Below, in pieces: positions 1-10,680 of a DNA stretch of 64,000 bases (positions are counted from its first letter, which is position 1; each line of letters opens with the position of its first letter). The DNA lies in contig CM067310.1 of the NCBI GenBank assembly GCA_034231615.1, forward strand, positions 2,772,510 to 2,836,509, read 5' to 3'. The position numbers and the translations under genes are program-made. The stretch is from Meghimatium bilineatum (taxonomy: Eukaryota > Mollusca > Gastropoda > Stylommatophora > Philomycidae). Below the pieces are notes generated by a model. The model made no database searches. It was not told the DNA's origin and was given only the letters and a program-made list of their open reading frames with translations.

Positions 1-390
1 TCAATTTCTTTATGTTATGTGTGATTAGCAAAACTTTAACTTCCTCTACATTCCGTGTAGCAGACACCAGTTTTGCTGCAGTTATTACATATTATCAACC
101 ACCTGGCATATAGAACATCAGTGACATGCTCATATACCTTGTGTGCTACAATAATCATAGCTGTATAATCATGAATATAAGCGATCAGAAAATATAAAAA
201 CTGTTTACCAGAAATAAACAAAATAGGTATACTGGATACATATATATATATATATCCAGTATATATCTGTGGCAAAATAGCAACATGTTGTTCTTATATT
301 TGTATCTGCCTTAGATAGCCACTATTATAACTGCAGAATGGTAAACTTGTTTGGTTTAGACGTGTATCACGACATAACTCACTTTCTAAT
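1..390. other. AT-rich stretch, no gene seen
   Basis: I see no gene. A (TA)n run near 238-262 is flanked by the inverted words ACTGGATA and TATCCAGT, so it could form a simple hairpin. The reading frames here look like chance. Confidence 0.5.
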
Positions 391-394
391 ACTA

Positions 395-615
395 TTTTGC
401 AAGGAACAGTAGAGGGTAGAAGGAGAAGAAAGGACGAGAAAAAAATCCTGTATTGATAACATCAAAGGATGGCCTGGACATGATTTTTCTACACTAGTCA
501 GAATGGCTGAGGATAGAGTTGTTTGGAGAGTTTTTTTTGTTGATGTATCCAGTGTGGCTCTTATAGCCCCTATGACTCTTGACTGCTCATGTGTCTTATT
601 ATTATTATTACTATA
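395..615 (+). mobile_element. LINE 3' end fragment with (ATT)n tail
   Basis: Conceptual translation with frameshifts gives a basic stretch (GRRRRKDEK), then a segment like TLVRMAEDRVVWR and the ending VSSVALIAPMTLD. Pieces of the same C-terminus recur at 21440-21665, 33465-33555 and 53385-53720, and antisense at 15560-15800 and 38960-39230. The (ATT)n run near 599-611 fits a LINE-type 3' tail. It is a pseudogene fragment, severely 5'-truncated. Confidence 0.6.
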
Positions 616-1389
616 CATCCACATCTTAAATGCATCAATTCTGTCTTCTTGTTGTTTGTTTATTGTTCATGAACAAACTAGAAGAATTGTGTCACTGTAT
701 ACTGGCCAGGAATGTTATTGCAGGTGATTAAAATTGCTCAATCTGGTCTGATGGTAATTCTTCTCTAAAAAAACTCTCTCGACTCTTGAAAACTTTAAGA
801 CCAAAATATAATTATTTTTTTTTAAAGAGATATGAAAAGACACGAGATGCAAACAAAAATACAACTGCAAGCATAAAATACAAGAGCAAAAAAGATAATA
901 GAATTGACTCCATTTTTACTTACTATTTTGGTAACATTTAGTGGCTGGATCGGGTTTGGAACTGAGTGTGAACTCACAGACAAAAAGAATATGTACAATG
1001 GAAGACAAACCACCAGGAGACCACAAGGACCCCAGACCAAAACTGTGTTCATAAAGCATTCTGTGAATTGTGGGAAGGTGTTGTTCAGAAGAAGTTCTTC
1101 GTCCTGAAATGACACATTGTGAAAGCAAAAATCACAATTATAATAAAACACCATAACAAGTCTTTTAGTTTGGCTTATTATTCAGAATTGATCTTGACGC
1201 ACTCTAGGCAAACCTACACATGCTCTGTATCTCCATCACATGGTGTAAAATTATTAGTTATGATTATGAACCAACATCATTGCACTTCACTTCTGACAAA
1301 CCAATTTGGGCACAGCCTGCCCCACCACATGACGTAGAATTATTAGTTCCTTCTTGTTCATCTGTGATCAATTCTTAAACATACAGCCC
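616..1389. other. no gene recognised
   Basis: Reading frames of 60-110 codons occur on both strands and overlap one another. None shows a recognisable domain, a splice context or a repeat relationship with the rest of the window. I treat them as chance frames. Confidence 0.4.
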
Positions 1390-1510
1390 AATATTGGTCA
1401 TGTATAGAGCAGTTTGTTTTAGGTCATCTTGTGTTCCCCACGACTTCTACAGAGAAGCTCCTGTGGGTCAGATGGTCATTCTGTGAGCAACAAAACTGGG
1501 ATAATTCTGT
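1390..1510. repeat. dispersed repeat family G, uninterrupted copy
   Basis: The segment starting ATATTGGTCATGTATAGAGC and ending CATTCTGTGAGCAACAAAAC recurs at 52317-53160. There it is split by a TTAA-flanked insertion. This copy keeps TTTTAGG at the corresponding site and so serves as the empty-site reference. Confidence 0.6.
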
Positions 1511-1724
1511 AGTATGTTCTGGCGTCTGTGTTGCTGCTCCATAGATGCAGACTGCAAATTTGATGTTAGTGTGCTTTTAGACGGCAGTGTCCCCTTCTCA
1601 GTCAAATTATCGTGACCTGTTTATTTCTGTTCAATTTGTTAATTTTGTCTTGTTTGGGTCTATAGTTTCTGTTTAGTTCTCTACAATGAAGTCATATACA
1701 TTGATGACTTCATAGTTAATGGGA

Positions 1725-2275
1725 AGGTGATATGATTATATATACAGATGGGTCAGTTAAGAGACACATCAGGAGTGCCTGGATCTTCACGGCTCAAAGG
1801 TGGGGCACTCGCTCAGATGACGAGCAGCATGACAATGGAGATTTTGGCAGAAATCAAAGCTTTAAAATGGGTGTGCTCGCAGACTATCTGCGAGCATGCC
1901 TGTATACTCAGTGACTCAATGAGAATGATTGTCAAAGTTCAGGTGGGGTACATTCAGGAACAGTGGCTGGATGCAGTGAAGAATTTCTGTGTGTGTAAAA
2001 TGACATTTATTTTTGTACCAGGACATGCAGGAGTACGGGGTAATGAGAGAGTAGACAGGATGGCCACAAACCCTGCTACTACGGCTGTTGATGGAGTGAT
2101 GGATCGTGCACGTATTTTGAACGCCCTACAAGAAAACGCATGAACAAATTACTGTATAAGTGACACTGACTCTTGTTCCATGATTAGAATAAGGGAGCTT
2201 ACACTCGAGGAAAGATCTGAGCACCTCTGGATTTGTCAGGAGTGCTGTGACAATGATCCAATGACTATCTAATTA
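1725..2275 (+). pseudogene. LINE RNase H domain and C-terminal remnant
   Basis: The strand opens with IIYTDGSV, the first RNase H catalytic block. After a frameshift near 1790 it continues in another frame with CILSDSMRM and then FVPGHAGVRGNERVDRMA, the third and fourth blocks of retroelement RNase H. Farther on, near 2205, decayed codons read roughly SEHLWICQECCDND. This matches the C-terminal ending AEHLWECPTCCEAS seen at 6405 and 40165. It is the 3' part of an RNase H-bearing LINE (Jockey/I-like), broken by at least one frameshift and stops. The neighbours are other dead repeats, so no function is expected. Confidence 0.75.
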
Positions 2276-2279
2276 ACTA

Positions 2280-3310
2280 ACATAGATTGATTTAGCAGAG
2301 AATTTACTTCCCTGAAGCTTTGAGTTCATTGGGTCTGAGGGAGGTTGCCTCCTGTTGTTTTCCAATTCATCTGCTTTTTCATTACCATGGATGTCACAGT
2401 GAGAAGGTATCACTGTAGTACTAAGATGTAAAATCTAATAAGATTTAAATTTATTCAATGTGCTTTGAGTCACCATTTTGGATAAGAGCTATTGATTGAA
2501 TTTGTAGATCTACAATGCTTTTTCTAGAGTATGGATTATGTCCAAGTACCTACTTAGGCCTATACTAGGCTTTAACCATCTATCTATTAAACATCATAAT
2601 ACAGACTAAAATACAGAAACTATATATTTTTGTATTCGCAAAGACAAGACTCATCTGCTGATCACATTGATGTGATTCTCAGATGCACTTACTAATTAAT
2701 ATTCAAAATGTTGGCTAATTTTCATAATTTAATCAAATGATATGATGTTTAAAAAATTAACTGCTGGTTTGGGCATTATTATTCGACTCTCTTAAACGTT
2801 ACATATAATAAAAAGAAAAATGGTTACAGAACTTAATAAATCTAGTTTCAAACATGACAAATGATGCCATCTCTAAATATAAACCCTGTCACAAGAAATT
2901 TATAGCCTAAGCAAAATTTCCAAACACACTAATCCCAGATGTCCAAGTACCTACTAGAATTATTTAGGCAGGCCTAAGAATAACATACGACGCCATTCAA
3001 AATTAAAAATTTAATTTTGATATCGAAAGTCACTTGTTATTACTTGTAGAAGCCCACTTAATATATAATATGTTATTGCAAATTCAGTTGATTAATATGA
3101 AAATAAAACATTTATTTATAATTATGCTTCACAATAAAATAAATTACTCACCCATCATAAAGCATTTACTGACTATTCAAACACCAGTACCAGTATGGCG
3201 GTTAATGTCTTCTGCTAATTCAAGATCAGAGAGTAGATTCCCCTAACTCCTAGATTCTCTGAGTAGATTCTCCTCAAATATGTGAAGTACGCTTAATATT
3301 GGACAATAAT
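2280..3310. other. AT-rich intergenic stretch, nothing recognised
   Basis: I see no conserved frame, RNA gene or strong tandem array in this kilobase. The phrase TGTCCAAGTACCTACT occurs twice (about 2539 and 2940), which may mark a decayed dispersed repeat. Confidence 0.4.
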
Positions 3311-3315
3311 CAAAT

Positions 3316-3660
3316 TGGAAAGTGGAAAATTAGAGGCAATAGAGATGTGGTTCTATAGAAGAATGCTGAGAATACCATGGACTGCCAAAAAAACTAATGT
3401 GGGGGTGTTGAAAGAGTCACAGGCGAAACGTACCTTTCTGAGGTTAAACGTACCTTTCTTAATCAATAATATAAGAAAAAGACAATCTTCATTTTTTGGC
3501 CACTTCATGAGACAGAGAACATAGTCACAACAGGCAAAATTGAAGGCAACAGAGACAGAGGGCGACAACGTGAGATACATAATACGCCTACTGTGGACAG
3601 AGAGCTGTGGAGAGCCATGACCGCCTACGCCAGCCGACATGGCACCTGATGATGATGACC
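3316..3660 (+). pseudogene. RTE-like LINE C-terminus with (TGA)n tail
   Basis: The frame reads EAIEMWFYRRMLRIPWTAKK and later FFGHFMRQR. After a frameshift it reaches a terminal RELWRAMTAYASRHGT-like ending directly before TGATGATGATGAC. This is the typical C-terminus of an endonuclease-reverse transcriptase LINE ending in a short tandem tail. A second copy of the same end is at 22440-22762. The RT core is missing and the frame is interrupted. Confidence 0.75.
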
Positions 3661-3729
3661 CTTCACAGATAGTTGTCTTCGTTTTGTTCTGAATCTTTGT
3701 TCTGTTAAAGTTACCAAGTCTCTTCCAAT

Positions 3730-4235
3730 GTCATGTTCAGAAGATCGTCGATATCCTGTGCTCATCTTAGTCTTGGTTTGCCTATTGTTCTCCTGTCATG
3801 TGACGTATTCCTTCCAGAACGTTGTCTTCCCAATGAACTCTCTGAACCTCTGTCTTGGGCGATGTGGCTTGCATTTTCTAGCGATGTATTCATCTTTAAT
3901 GTCGTCAGTCCATCGTCTTCTTGGTCTGCCCCTTCTCCTCTTCCCAGGTACTCTTCCCTCCATTATTTGTCTTTCTAAACAGTTATGTCTCTTTATATGA
4001 CCAAACAGGCGTAGTTTTCTTTTTGTTATTGTGTTTAGTAACCGACACTCTGGAATATTCAGTGTGTTTATAATATCTGAGTTTCTGATTTTATCCTTCC
4101 ATGATATCTAAGTATCTTCCTGTAGCATTTCAGCTCGAAGGCGCTGATCTTCTTTGCCGCTGGTTTACTTTAGAGTCCATGTTTCACAGCCGTATGTGGC
4201 AACCGGAAAAATAATTGTTCTCCTACCTGGAACTT
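3730..4235 (-). pseudogene. antisense RTE-like LINE C-terminal region
   Basis: Read on the minus strand, the segment gives VATYGCETWTLK, then LRLFGHIKRHNCLERQIMEG and a basic GRPRRRWTDDIK block. These are usual landmarks downstream of the RT domain in these LINEs. Sister copies lie at 56985-57345 (plus), 50050-50300 (minus), 39350-39560 (minus) and 61735-62000 (minus). Stops and indels are present. Confidence 0.75.
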
Positions 4236-4779
4236 TTCCCTCCATGATTCCATTCTATCTTTTTATATGTACAAAATATGTTTTTTGATAGTTTTGAAGG
4301 GTCAGTCTTCTCCTATGTTCAAATCTTTGCGGGAGTCTGCATTGGTTCGTCTTTCTATCCATAATATTCTTAGGAATTCTTGATTATTGTTTGACTTTTA
4401 ATTGGTCGCTATTTACATATTTGGGGTCGCATGCCAAAAGTAGCCAAGGCAAACCAATAGATTTCATGCAAATTAAAAACTACTTCATGTTTACATTTTA
4501 GGTGATAGGTCTCCTATACCATCGACCGTCGCGGTTTAGAGCTCAACAAGGCCCTTTACAGTCAAAATAATGACATTCCCCCCCCCCCTCCAAATGGTTA
4601 TTTGGCATCAATTCCACATTTTCTAATGTCTGTGAATTTCGTGCAAATCTCTGTGTCCAGGGGTCCGGGAGGATACATTTGGCCTATGCTGAGAACAACT
4701 GATCTAACCTACGCTCAAATATCACCGAATTTTATTTAAAATATTGCACCAATAAGGTATGAAAACTGATACTCGTCAT
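4236..4779. other. no gene; possible DNA-transposon end
   Basis: The segment holds a poly-C run near 4578. The phrase CTGAGAACAACTG near 4688-4700 resembles the end of hAT-type MITEs (compare GTTGAGAACCACTG at 50626-50639). No matching left end was found. Confidence 0.3.
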
Positions 4780-5292
4780 ATATAGAAATAAGAAGAGGGG
4801 AAAGACAAGGATGCATTTTATCACCATGTTTATTTAATATCTACACAGAGAATGTCTTTACAAATATAGAAGACATGCAAGGACTCAAGATCAATGGGAA
4901 AATAATAAACAACCTGAGATATGCAGATGACATTGTTCTTTTAGCAGAAAGTTATGGGAAAATATGGATAACATCATGGAAAGATAAGAAAACAAACAAA
5001 AGGTTCTAACAATACTTAATATGAAGAAATAATTACTAAGAGAAAAAGATCAGGCAAATAAAATATTTTGAACACATTAAAAGACCTGACACTTTATTGA
5101 AGACCTTACTTGAGGGTAAAGTCAAAGGGAAGCGAGCAAGAGGGAGACAGAGATACAAGTGGGAGAGTAACATCACAAGACTGACAGATTAGAATCTAGC
5201 AGAGTACACCACCAAAACAAGAGAAAGGGGATGTTGGAAGTCTATTGCAGCCAACCTTCGTTGCGGAGATGGCACTTAATGCTGATGATGAA
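4780..5292 (+). pseudogene. RTE-like LINE: RT fragment joined to C-terminus
   Basis: The translation shows RQGCILSPCLFNIYTENVF and then LRYADDIVLLAES, the RT palm blocks with catalytic YADD. Around 4960-5040 the body is lost. The sequence resumes with IRQIKYFEHIKR, a KRARGRQRYKWES block and a final AANLRCGDGT stop, then a short TGATGATG tail. Copies of the same element lie antisense at 11990-12480, 31985-32585 and 49295-50040. This one has an internal deletion and cannot be functional. Confidence 0.8.
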
Positions 5293-5559
5293 AAGTTTAA
5301 GGTAGGCCTATAACTGAGAAACGCTTACGAGATAAAGAGTTTGGAATCAAATATACTAACCCAAAGTGGAGATCCTCCACAGAACTCATCGAAACTTTGT
5401 ATCATGTCGTTCCTGCCAGTCTTTCAGGAGTCCAAATACAATTAACTGAAATCAGTAGAATATGAATAATTTAGAAAACTATTTATGTATAATTCACTGG
5501 ATTCATATGGATAATTAAAGTATTGTAAACAATTTGTTTTAAATTAGAAATTAGGTACA
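5293..5559. other. no gene seen
   Basis: AT-rich, with no repeat relationship that I could find. Confidence 0.35.
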
Positions 5560-5880
5560 GTACATTTAATGAGGACATGCCCGCAGAAAGGGGAGAGGAA
5601 GGGTTAGTGTGTTCATCCATCCCATTCTTAGCAAATCGGAACATCATTTTTAGTATTAAGAACTTGGCCAAAAGAAGAACCTAAATTCAACCCCCTCCCC
5701 TCCCCAAACCAGCATTTTTCACTAAAGGGTAATCGCATTTTTAGTCAAAAGGTAGATCCGCCATATTAAAACGTGCGAATGCTCTATTTGTTTAATTTTT
5801 TTTTTTTGGGGGGGGAGGGGGGTAGTGAAGAAGGTGTAATCCTTATTGCCACATAAGAGTAACGTATCTACAGCCCTGAG
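5560..5880 (-). repeat. dispersed element H, copy without minisatellite (H5)
   Basis: On the minus strand it starts CAGGGCTGTAGATACG. It passes a poly-purine stretch, then GAGCATTCGCACGTTTT, CCTTTTGACTAAAAATGCG and CCCTTTAGTGAAAAATGC, and ends with TTTTGGCCAAGTTCTTAATA and GATTTGCTAAG followed by a purine-rich segment. The same ordered words occur at 8800-9150, 21030-21415, 23262-23515 and 59745-59975. No coding capacity is seen. This copy is useful because its core carries only a degenerate dimer where other copies have long tandem arrays. Confidence 0.6.
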
Positions 5881-6284
5881 TGCGAATCTGTGCGTCGTCA
5901 GGTCACTGCGATTTCATAGACGATACATATCCCAATATTTGGTTGCTGGGCGATTTAGTGCCGCTGAACGGCCTTTTTCAATTCCCGTTGGTCTCAAGAA
6001 TCCCAATATTTTGACGTTATTGCGTAGCGAGATGCGTAATAGTAACTGAGCGAAGGTTGAAAAACTTTTTGTTGTTCCCAGAGGTGTCATAGAAAATAAA
6101 TGGTGTCTCATAAGTTAGCTATGATTGCAAATTGGTTGAGAGCCACTGGTCTAAAATCGAGCTCCCTTAACTGTGACTTTTTACTGTACTATAAGACCAT
6201 TCAATATAATTAATTACGCCATCATAAATCCTTTATAGAAAAATTATTCTTTTGAATTTCGTTGGTCTATATATAGGCCTATAT
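5881..6284. other. no gene; possible hAT-MITE end near 6136
   Basis: GTTGAGAGCCACTGG at about 6136-6150 resembles the right end of the hAT MITE at 50392-50639. A convincing left end is absent, so no element is drawn. Confidence 0.3.
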
Positions 6285-6287
6285 ATA

Positions 6288-6478
6288 GTGGGTGGGCGGA
6301 ACAACAAAGAAACCTGTCGCAAGGGCCAGAGTTGTGCCCTGACGTCGACGTCTGTTTTGGCGGCATTGGACTCGAAACACCATCGAGTCGAATGGCTGCT
6401 GGAACAGAGGGCGGAGCACTTATGGGAATGCCCCACGTGCTGTGAGGCCAGTTTTCTAATCAAGAATCAAGAATAATA

Positions 6479-6480
<2 letters not shown>
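6288..6480 (+). mobile_element. short non-autonomous retroposon made of two LINE ends
   Basis: The first ~95 bp (GTGGGTGGGCGGAACAACAA onward, NNKETCRKGQSCAL when translated) match the sequence at 33640-33735, which there runs on into an AP-endonuclease reading frame. The last ~90 bp translate as EQRAEHLWECPTCCEAS and match the C-terminal end of the RNase H-bearing LINE (compare 2205 and 31918). The copy at 40055-40245 shows the same fusion at the same point. It ends with AATCAAGAATCAAGAATAA, a tandem-type 3' tail. I infer a propagated internal-deletion derivative, in effect a LINE-derived SINE. Confidence 0.65.

Positions 6481-6550
<70 letters not shown>
6481..6550. repeat. (TA)n microsatellite
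   Basis: About 68 bp of perfect TA repeat follows the 3' end of the retroposon at 6288-6480. It may have grown from that element's tail. Confidence 0.95.
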
Positions 6551-6551
<1 letters not shown>

Positions 6552-6849
6552 TCTGATTCGCATGCCAAAAATAGCGAAGACAAATCCAGTTATATAAATA
6601 GTGACCAATCGAAACACGACAATAATCACAAACGTTACGAATGAAGGCCTAATTAATTATGTTGAGCGGTCTTATAACAAAGATGGTTATCGCTTAAACC
6701 AAGAACCTCGTTAATTATATTTGACTATCGACAAAGTAAACGCAATGAGAGCAATTAAATTTACGGAAAAGGTCAAATAAGGTCACATTTGAAGAATCTA
6801 TCATGATGTCAACAAGACCGTCTATCTATTGCCTTTTCCACAAATGCTT

Positions 6850-7340
6850 TTAGGGGTCGTGGGGAGTTGAAGTTTCCTGTCTTTTGCCATCTTTGTTGTG
6901 TTTGCCATGATTAGGCTGTGGTTTTTGACAATCTCTCTGGTTGAAATTTTCCCATATTGTTCTTTGTCTTCCTCTTGCTGGTTGTGATGGTCATGTATGG
7001 CACTGGTACCATAACGTTGGAATAAATATGGTGTTTATTATCTGTCGTGTGGTCGCCATATTTACGCGCTGGTTTTTTTAAGCTGCCTTGTCGGTTGGTA
7101 TGTTACAATGTTTGCGTTTTGGCACCTCATCTCAATTTCTCTAACAATTTTGTCATCTTCTGTAAAAAATGTTCCTAAATATTTAAATTCCGATGTCTGT
7201 TTTAGTTGCATGTCTTTATCATTCAGCTGGCTATGCAATTTTTCTATGGTCTCACTCCACTAAGGCTTGTATTCTCTTCGTCTGCACATTGGGATTGCCT
7301 TTTGTGCGGATTGGTGTATCGCTTTATTTATGTGTGAGAT
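6850..7340 (-). pseudogene. antisense LINE RT C-terminal region
   Basis: Minus-strand translation gives FKYLGTFFTEDDKIVREIE followed by MRCQNANIV, the block just after the RT catalytic core in RTE-like LINEs. Thumb-like basic sequence follows. It abuts the endonuclease-bearing LINE at 7345-8560, which has the same orientation, but I could not show that they are one element. Stops interrupt it. Confidence 0.65.
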
Positions 7341-7344
7341 GTTG

Positions 7345-8560
7345 TAGTTTATCTTGTTAGTGGGGGTGACTGGCAGAGCTGGTTTGTTTGTTCACTGAAG
7401 AGGATCCAGTTTGCTTTTTTGAAGTTCCAGTTTGGGGACATGTTATATTGTCCTGTACTTCCTGTCTTGGAGATTTGCAGGATGGCTGGTACATGGACAC
7501 TTCCTCCCAGTTGACTTTCAACTGTTCTTGTAATGTGCCTATCTTTGCCACCTATTGCCATGGCAAGATCTGGTGAGCTAGTTTTTTCCAGGCTCTGGAG
7601 TAGAATGTTGGTGTATCTTATGGCTTGTTTATCAGAATTAGTTTATTTTCTATCATCCAGTCTTCAGTCTCTTCACCTCTTTGATCCATATCCTCGCAGC
7701 CCCAGTTCGGTGAGTGTCCATTAAAGTCACCGACTATTAGGTGTCTCGATTCCTCTATCTTTGGTTGACATAGTTCTATTTTTGTGGCAGGAGGGCTGTA
7801 GCAGTTTGTGATTGATGTTTCTCCGCCAGGCAGCAGCAACTTCACTGTTATATGTTCAAGTTCTCCATCTCCGGATCTGTTTACTTCTACTGCAGATATT
7901 GATTTTTTTTTTTACAATTGTAATTATTCCTCTTTTGACTCTTTTGAATCAATCTTGGCGGAAGAACTCATAACCCCAAATAAAGAGTCTCTACGCGTTC
8001 TTTATGTGAGACTCTAGTATGCACATTGTGTCAATTTTCCTCAGGAATTCCTGTAGCTCAGGCTTTTTGTTTTGCACTCCTTCCGCATTCCAAATAGCAA
8101 CTCTGGGGTATTTGGTTTTGTCAGTAGCACTACTCTGCTTTCCCCTGAACTCTTAGTTAGCAAAGGCACCGCCTCCGCTCCTCCCCAGTTTTCGCTGATA
8201 GGAGCGACGCCATGATGACAGGGTTGATTGTCACATGACCACATTTCTGTAGTAGCATGTGTGTCGCAATTTATCACAATGTCTGCGCCATTCCTGACTA
8301 ACACCCTTCATCTCCCGCAGGCTGGGTTGTGTTTTTCTGTCTGTGATGTCTCCCATAGCCTTTCCATCTTCCAATGGCACCTACAAGGCAGTAGTTGTTT
8401 GTATTTAGAATATTCTCTTTTAGGACGGCTGTCTTACCGAACTTGTGAGACTTTCCTGCCCAAGAGTTTCCCCCTAACCCTACCCCTGCCCTAAACCCCC
8501 CTCCCTCATTGGCACGTTCCTGGTATGGTGTCAGTGACCTCACTCAATCAACCTGAGCTT
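7345..8560 (-). pseudogene. antisense LINE with AP-endonuclease (EEP) domain
   Basis: Reading from about 8560 down, an N-terminal stretch is followed near 8110 by RVAIWNAEG, the usual start of a LINE endonuclease domain. Then come LIVGDFNGHSPNWG (7618-7845 frame), with the catalytic GDFN, then ENKLILINKP and finally QLGGSVHVPAIL near 7500, equivalent to the terminal SDH block. Frameshifts and stops separate these parts. The domain order and motifs identify a Jockey/CR1-type ORF2 N-terminus. No RT of the same frame follows. Confidence 0.75.
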
Positions 8561-8799
8561 ATAGTGGCTCATACTCGCTTAATGCTGCCAGTTACTGGGC
8601 ACATGGAGTGTGTCAGTGGGGATATCAGTGTCGTCTGACACTCGACCCCGTCCTCGAAGTCAGCAACACCGGTTTGATCAGCGGCTTTTTATTTGCCCAG
8701 AGGCTTATTCGCAGCTGGCCTCTATAGAGGCATTTCCACTATTCACCACCTGTGGACCCTCCTGGTAGGGGTCGGTAGCCACCCAGTATATCTTCTATT
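8561..8799. other. GC-richer segment upstream of the antisense LINE
   Basis: This CpG-containing stretch is more GC-rich than its surroundings. It could be the 5' region of the antisense LINE at 7345-8560, but I have no second copy to test this. Confidence 0.3.
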
Positions 8800-9150
8800 G
8801 TCTTAAATACAGGGCCGTAGATATATTTTCCTTTAAAAAAAATAAGGAGGTGGGGGGGGGGGTGGAGAACCGTAAAGAAAATAATATCATTCGTGTATAT
8901 TCGTGTACGAGATCTAGTTTTGGTGAAAAATGTTATGACCTTTTTGTGACAAATCACTGACGTTGGCTTTTTGTGACAAATCACTGGGGTTGGATTTTTG
9001 TGACAAATCACTGGGATTGGCTTTTTGTGACAAATCACTGGGGTTGGCTTTTTGTGACAAATCACTGGGGTTGGCTTTTTGTGACAAATCACTGGGGTTG
9101 GCATTTTGTGACAAATCACTTATCTACGAGCTTGTTCCTTTATATTGTTT
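8800..9150 (+). repeat. dispersed element H with internal 27-bp array (H1)
   Basis: It begins CAGGGCCGTAGATATATTTT, passes a G-run and the words CATTCGTGTATATTCGTGTA and GAGATCT, and ends near TTATCTACGAGC. These match H2 at 23262-23515 (CATTCGTGTTTTTTCGTGTA, AGATCT, TTATCTACGTGC). Between them lies the tandem array listed separately. No protein-coding content is evident. Confidence 0.6.
8941..9119. repeat. 27-bp minisatellite, about 6.5 units
   Basis: The unit contains GTGACAAATCACTGGGGTTG and TTTTT. Because 27 is a multiple of three, several frames stay open on both strands (for example repeated KANPSDLSQ on the minus strand). These are by-products of the period and not genes. Confidence 0.9.
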
Positions 9151-10210
9151 TGCCCCCTTAATCTTTTATTCTTCTTTCCTGTACTTTATATGTATGCACA
9201 TATTTATCATCCTTGTGTCTATATTTATTTTGTATATATTGTGATAGATTAGACAGACATTGATGCGACAGACAGATGGATACAAATTGGAGACAGACAT
9301 TGATGCGACAGACATATGGGTACAACTTGAACAGAGATAAATACATAAATGTAATCGGAGGATGAAAACAATGAAAAACGGAAGGATCTAACGGTCTCTT
9401 GGTTATAGGCATATAATTATTACTATAATTATTATTATGTCAGCACGCAAGCATGCTGTAACGCAGGCACATAGATAAATATATGGATGGATGGGTGAAT
9501 GAATGGATAGATGGATGGATTGATGGATAGATAGATAGTTTGGATTTTGGAATGGCGGAAGAATTTATGCATTAGCGGATTGACTGGCAGCTGGATAGCT
9601 AGACAAATTGATTGATTTTCAATAAAGTAATTTACTTGCCTGATATCCAAAAATAAACAGTCTGACAGTTACAGAAAAAAACCCAAATGCAAATGATGTA
9701 AATCCAGGAAAACTATTTCACACAATCAGTCAATAACATCACAGAGATATCCAGTTTTGTTATTGGTACTACTCCAGTAAGGTAATGTGATTGCGAGCAG
9801 TCTGACTCAAGTTAAGTATCAAAGATAACATTTGAAAAAACGTTAAGTGTTATTGTATGCCCTATCTTGTGAGGAATTATTGTTATTGAAATTGACATTG
9901 CAATGGTACCTCGTGATTTGAATATTTAGAATTTAATGCAGCTAATGTCGAACTAATTAATTTGATGTTTTATTAAATAGGTTCAGAAATTTATTTACGT
10001 AACACAGGTGTGTTGCTGCTACAGGAAAGGGGCGCAAAGAACAGCTATAATGTTACCTGCGTCCTGGAGACAATTCATGGGTAGAATATATAATTAAACG
10101 TTCGAAGGAACTGGAAATGTATGAGAGAACACTAGTCTTTCTTCATTATTGCCTCAAGCAATTCAAATTCTTTCACGCTTTATAAAATATACTACCGTTG
10201 AATCGTCTCC
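9151..10210. other. no gene; tetranucleotide and short duplications
   Basis: It holds a two-copy duplication containing GACAGACATTGATGCGACAG (about 9253-9320) and a GGAT/GATA-rich microsatellite at about 9477-9540. The remainder is AT-rich without recognisable content. Confidence 0.5.
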
Positions 10211-10214
10211 CTTT

Positions 10215-10680
10215 ATGTCTTCCTTAATCGTCTCATGCATACGGTTGCTCCTGTCGATCTCATCAATGACGCACTAGACAAACCACCCATGCAACAGAAA
10301 ACCTCAGTAGATGACATGCCGTTATATTGAGGCACTCTTGTGGAAGTTGTATAGCATGTCCTCTGTATAATTATGCTTTTCATTTGATGTTGCATTTTGT
10401 GTGTGTTTTTTTTAATATGCATTATTAGTGTATATACATCAACCATCTGGGGTTTGGAGGGAGCCAGCGATGTACTGTGCAGCAATGGGGAGGGGGAAGC
10501 TGACTGCTGTGTTTTTCCACTGACTAAGGCCCATCATAAAGGGACAGTAGGGTGCAAAGGGAACGCACTGCTCTCGGTGGACCCCGGGTTAGCAGATAAC
10601 CAAGATCCCAATTGTACCTCCTCGCGGTGCACCCTAGAAACAGAAACATCAGCTCAAGCTGATTCTGGCTAAATCATTTG
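10215..10680. repeat. dispersed repeat family C, long copy
   Basis: The words ACTAGACAAACCACCCATGC, CAACAGAAAACCTCAGTAGA and GACATGCCGTTATATTGAGG recur at 39855-39975, 50960-51090 and, reversed, at 33060-33215. The longer tail (ATCAACCATCTGGGGTTTGG, GTACTGTGCAGC) is shared with 32870-33060 in reverse orientation. The open frame over this copy is not conserved in the other, so it is probably not a protein. Confidence 0.6.

Noticed and set aside
822..1154. 110-codon hydrophobic minus-strand frame
   Set aside because: Overlapping frames are open on the other strand, composition is AT-driven, and no domain or homologous copy was recognised.
8739..9244. Frames of 60-126 codons with repeated KANPSDLSQ or CDKSLGLAF on either strand
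   Set aside because: They exist because the tandem period is 27 bp, and they are open on both strands and in more than one frame.
10397..10672. 91-codon frame as a secreted protein gene
   Set aside because: It lies on a dispersed repeat (family C, long form) and the frame is not kept in the related copy near 32815-33060.
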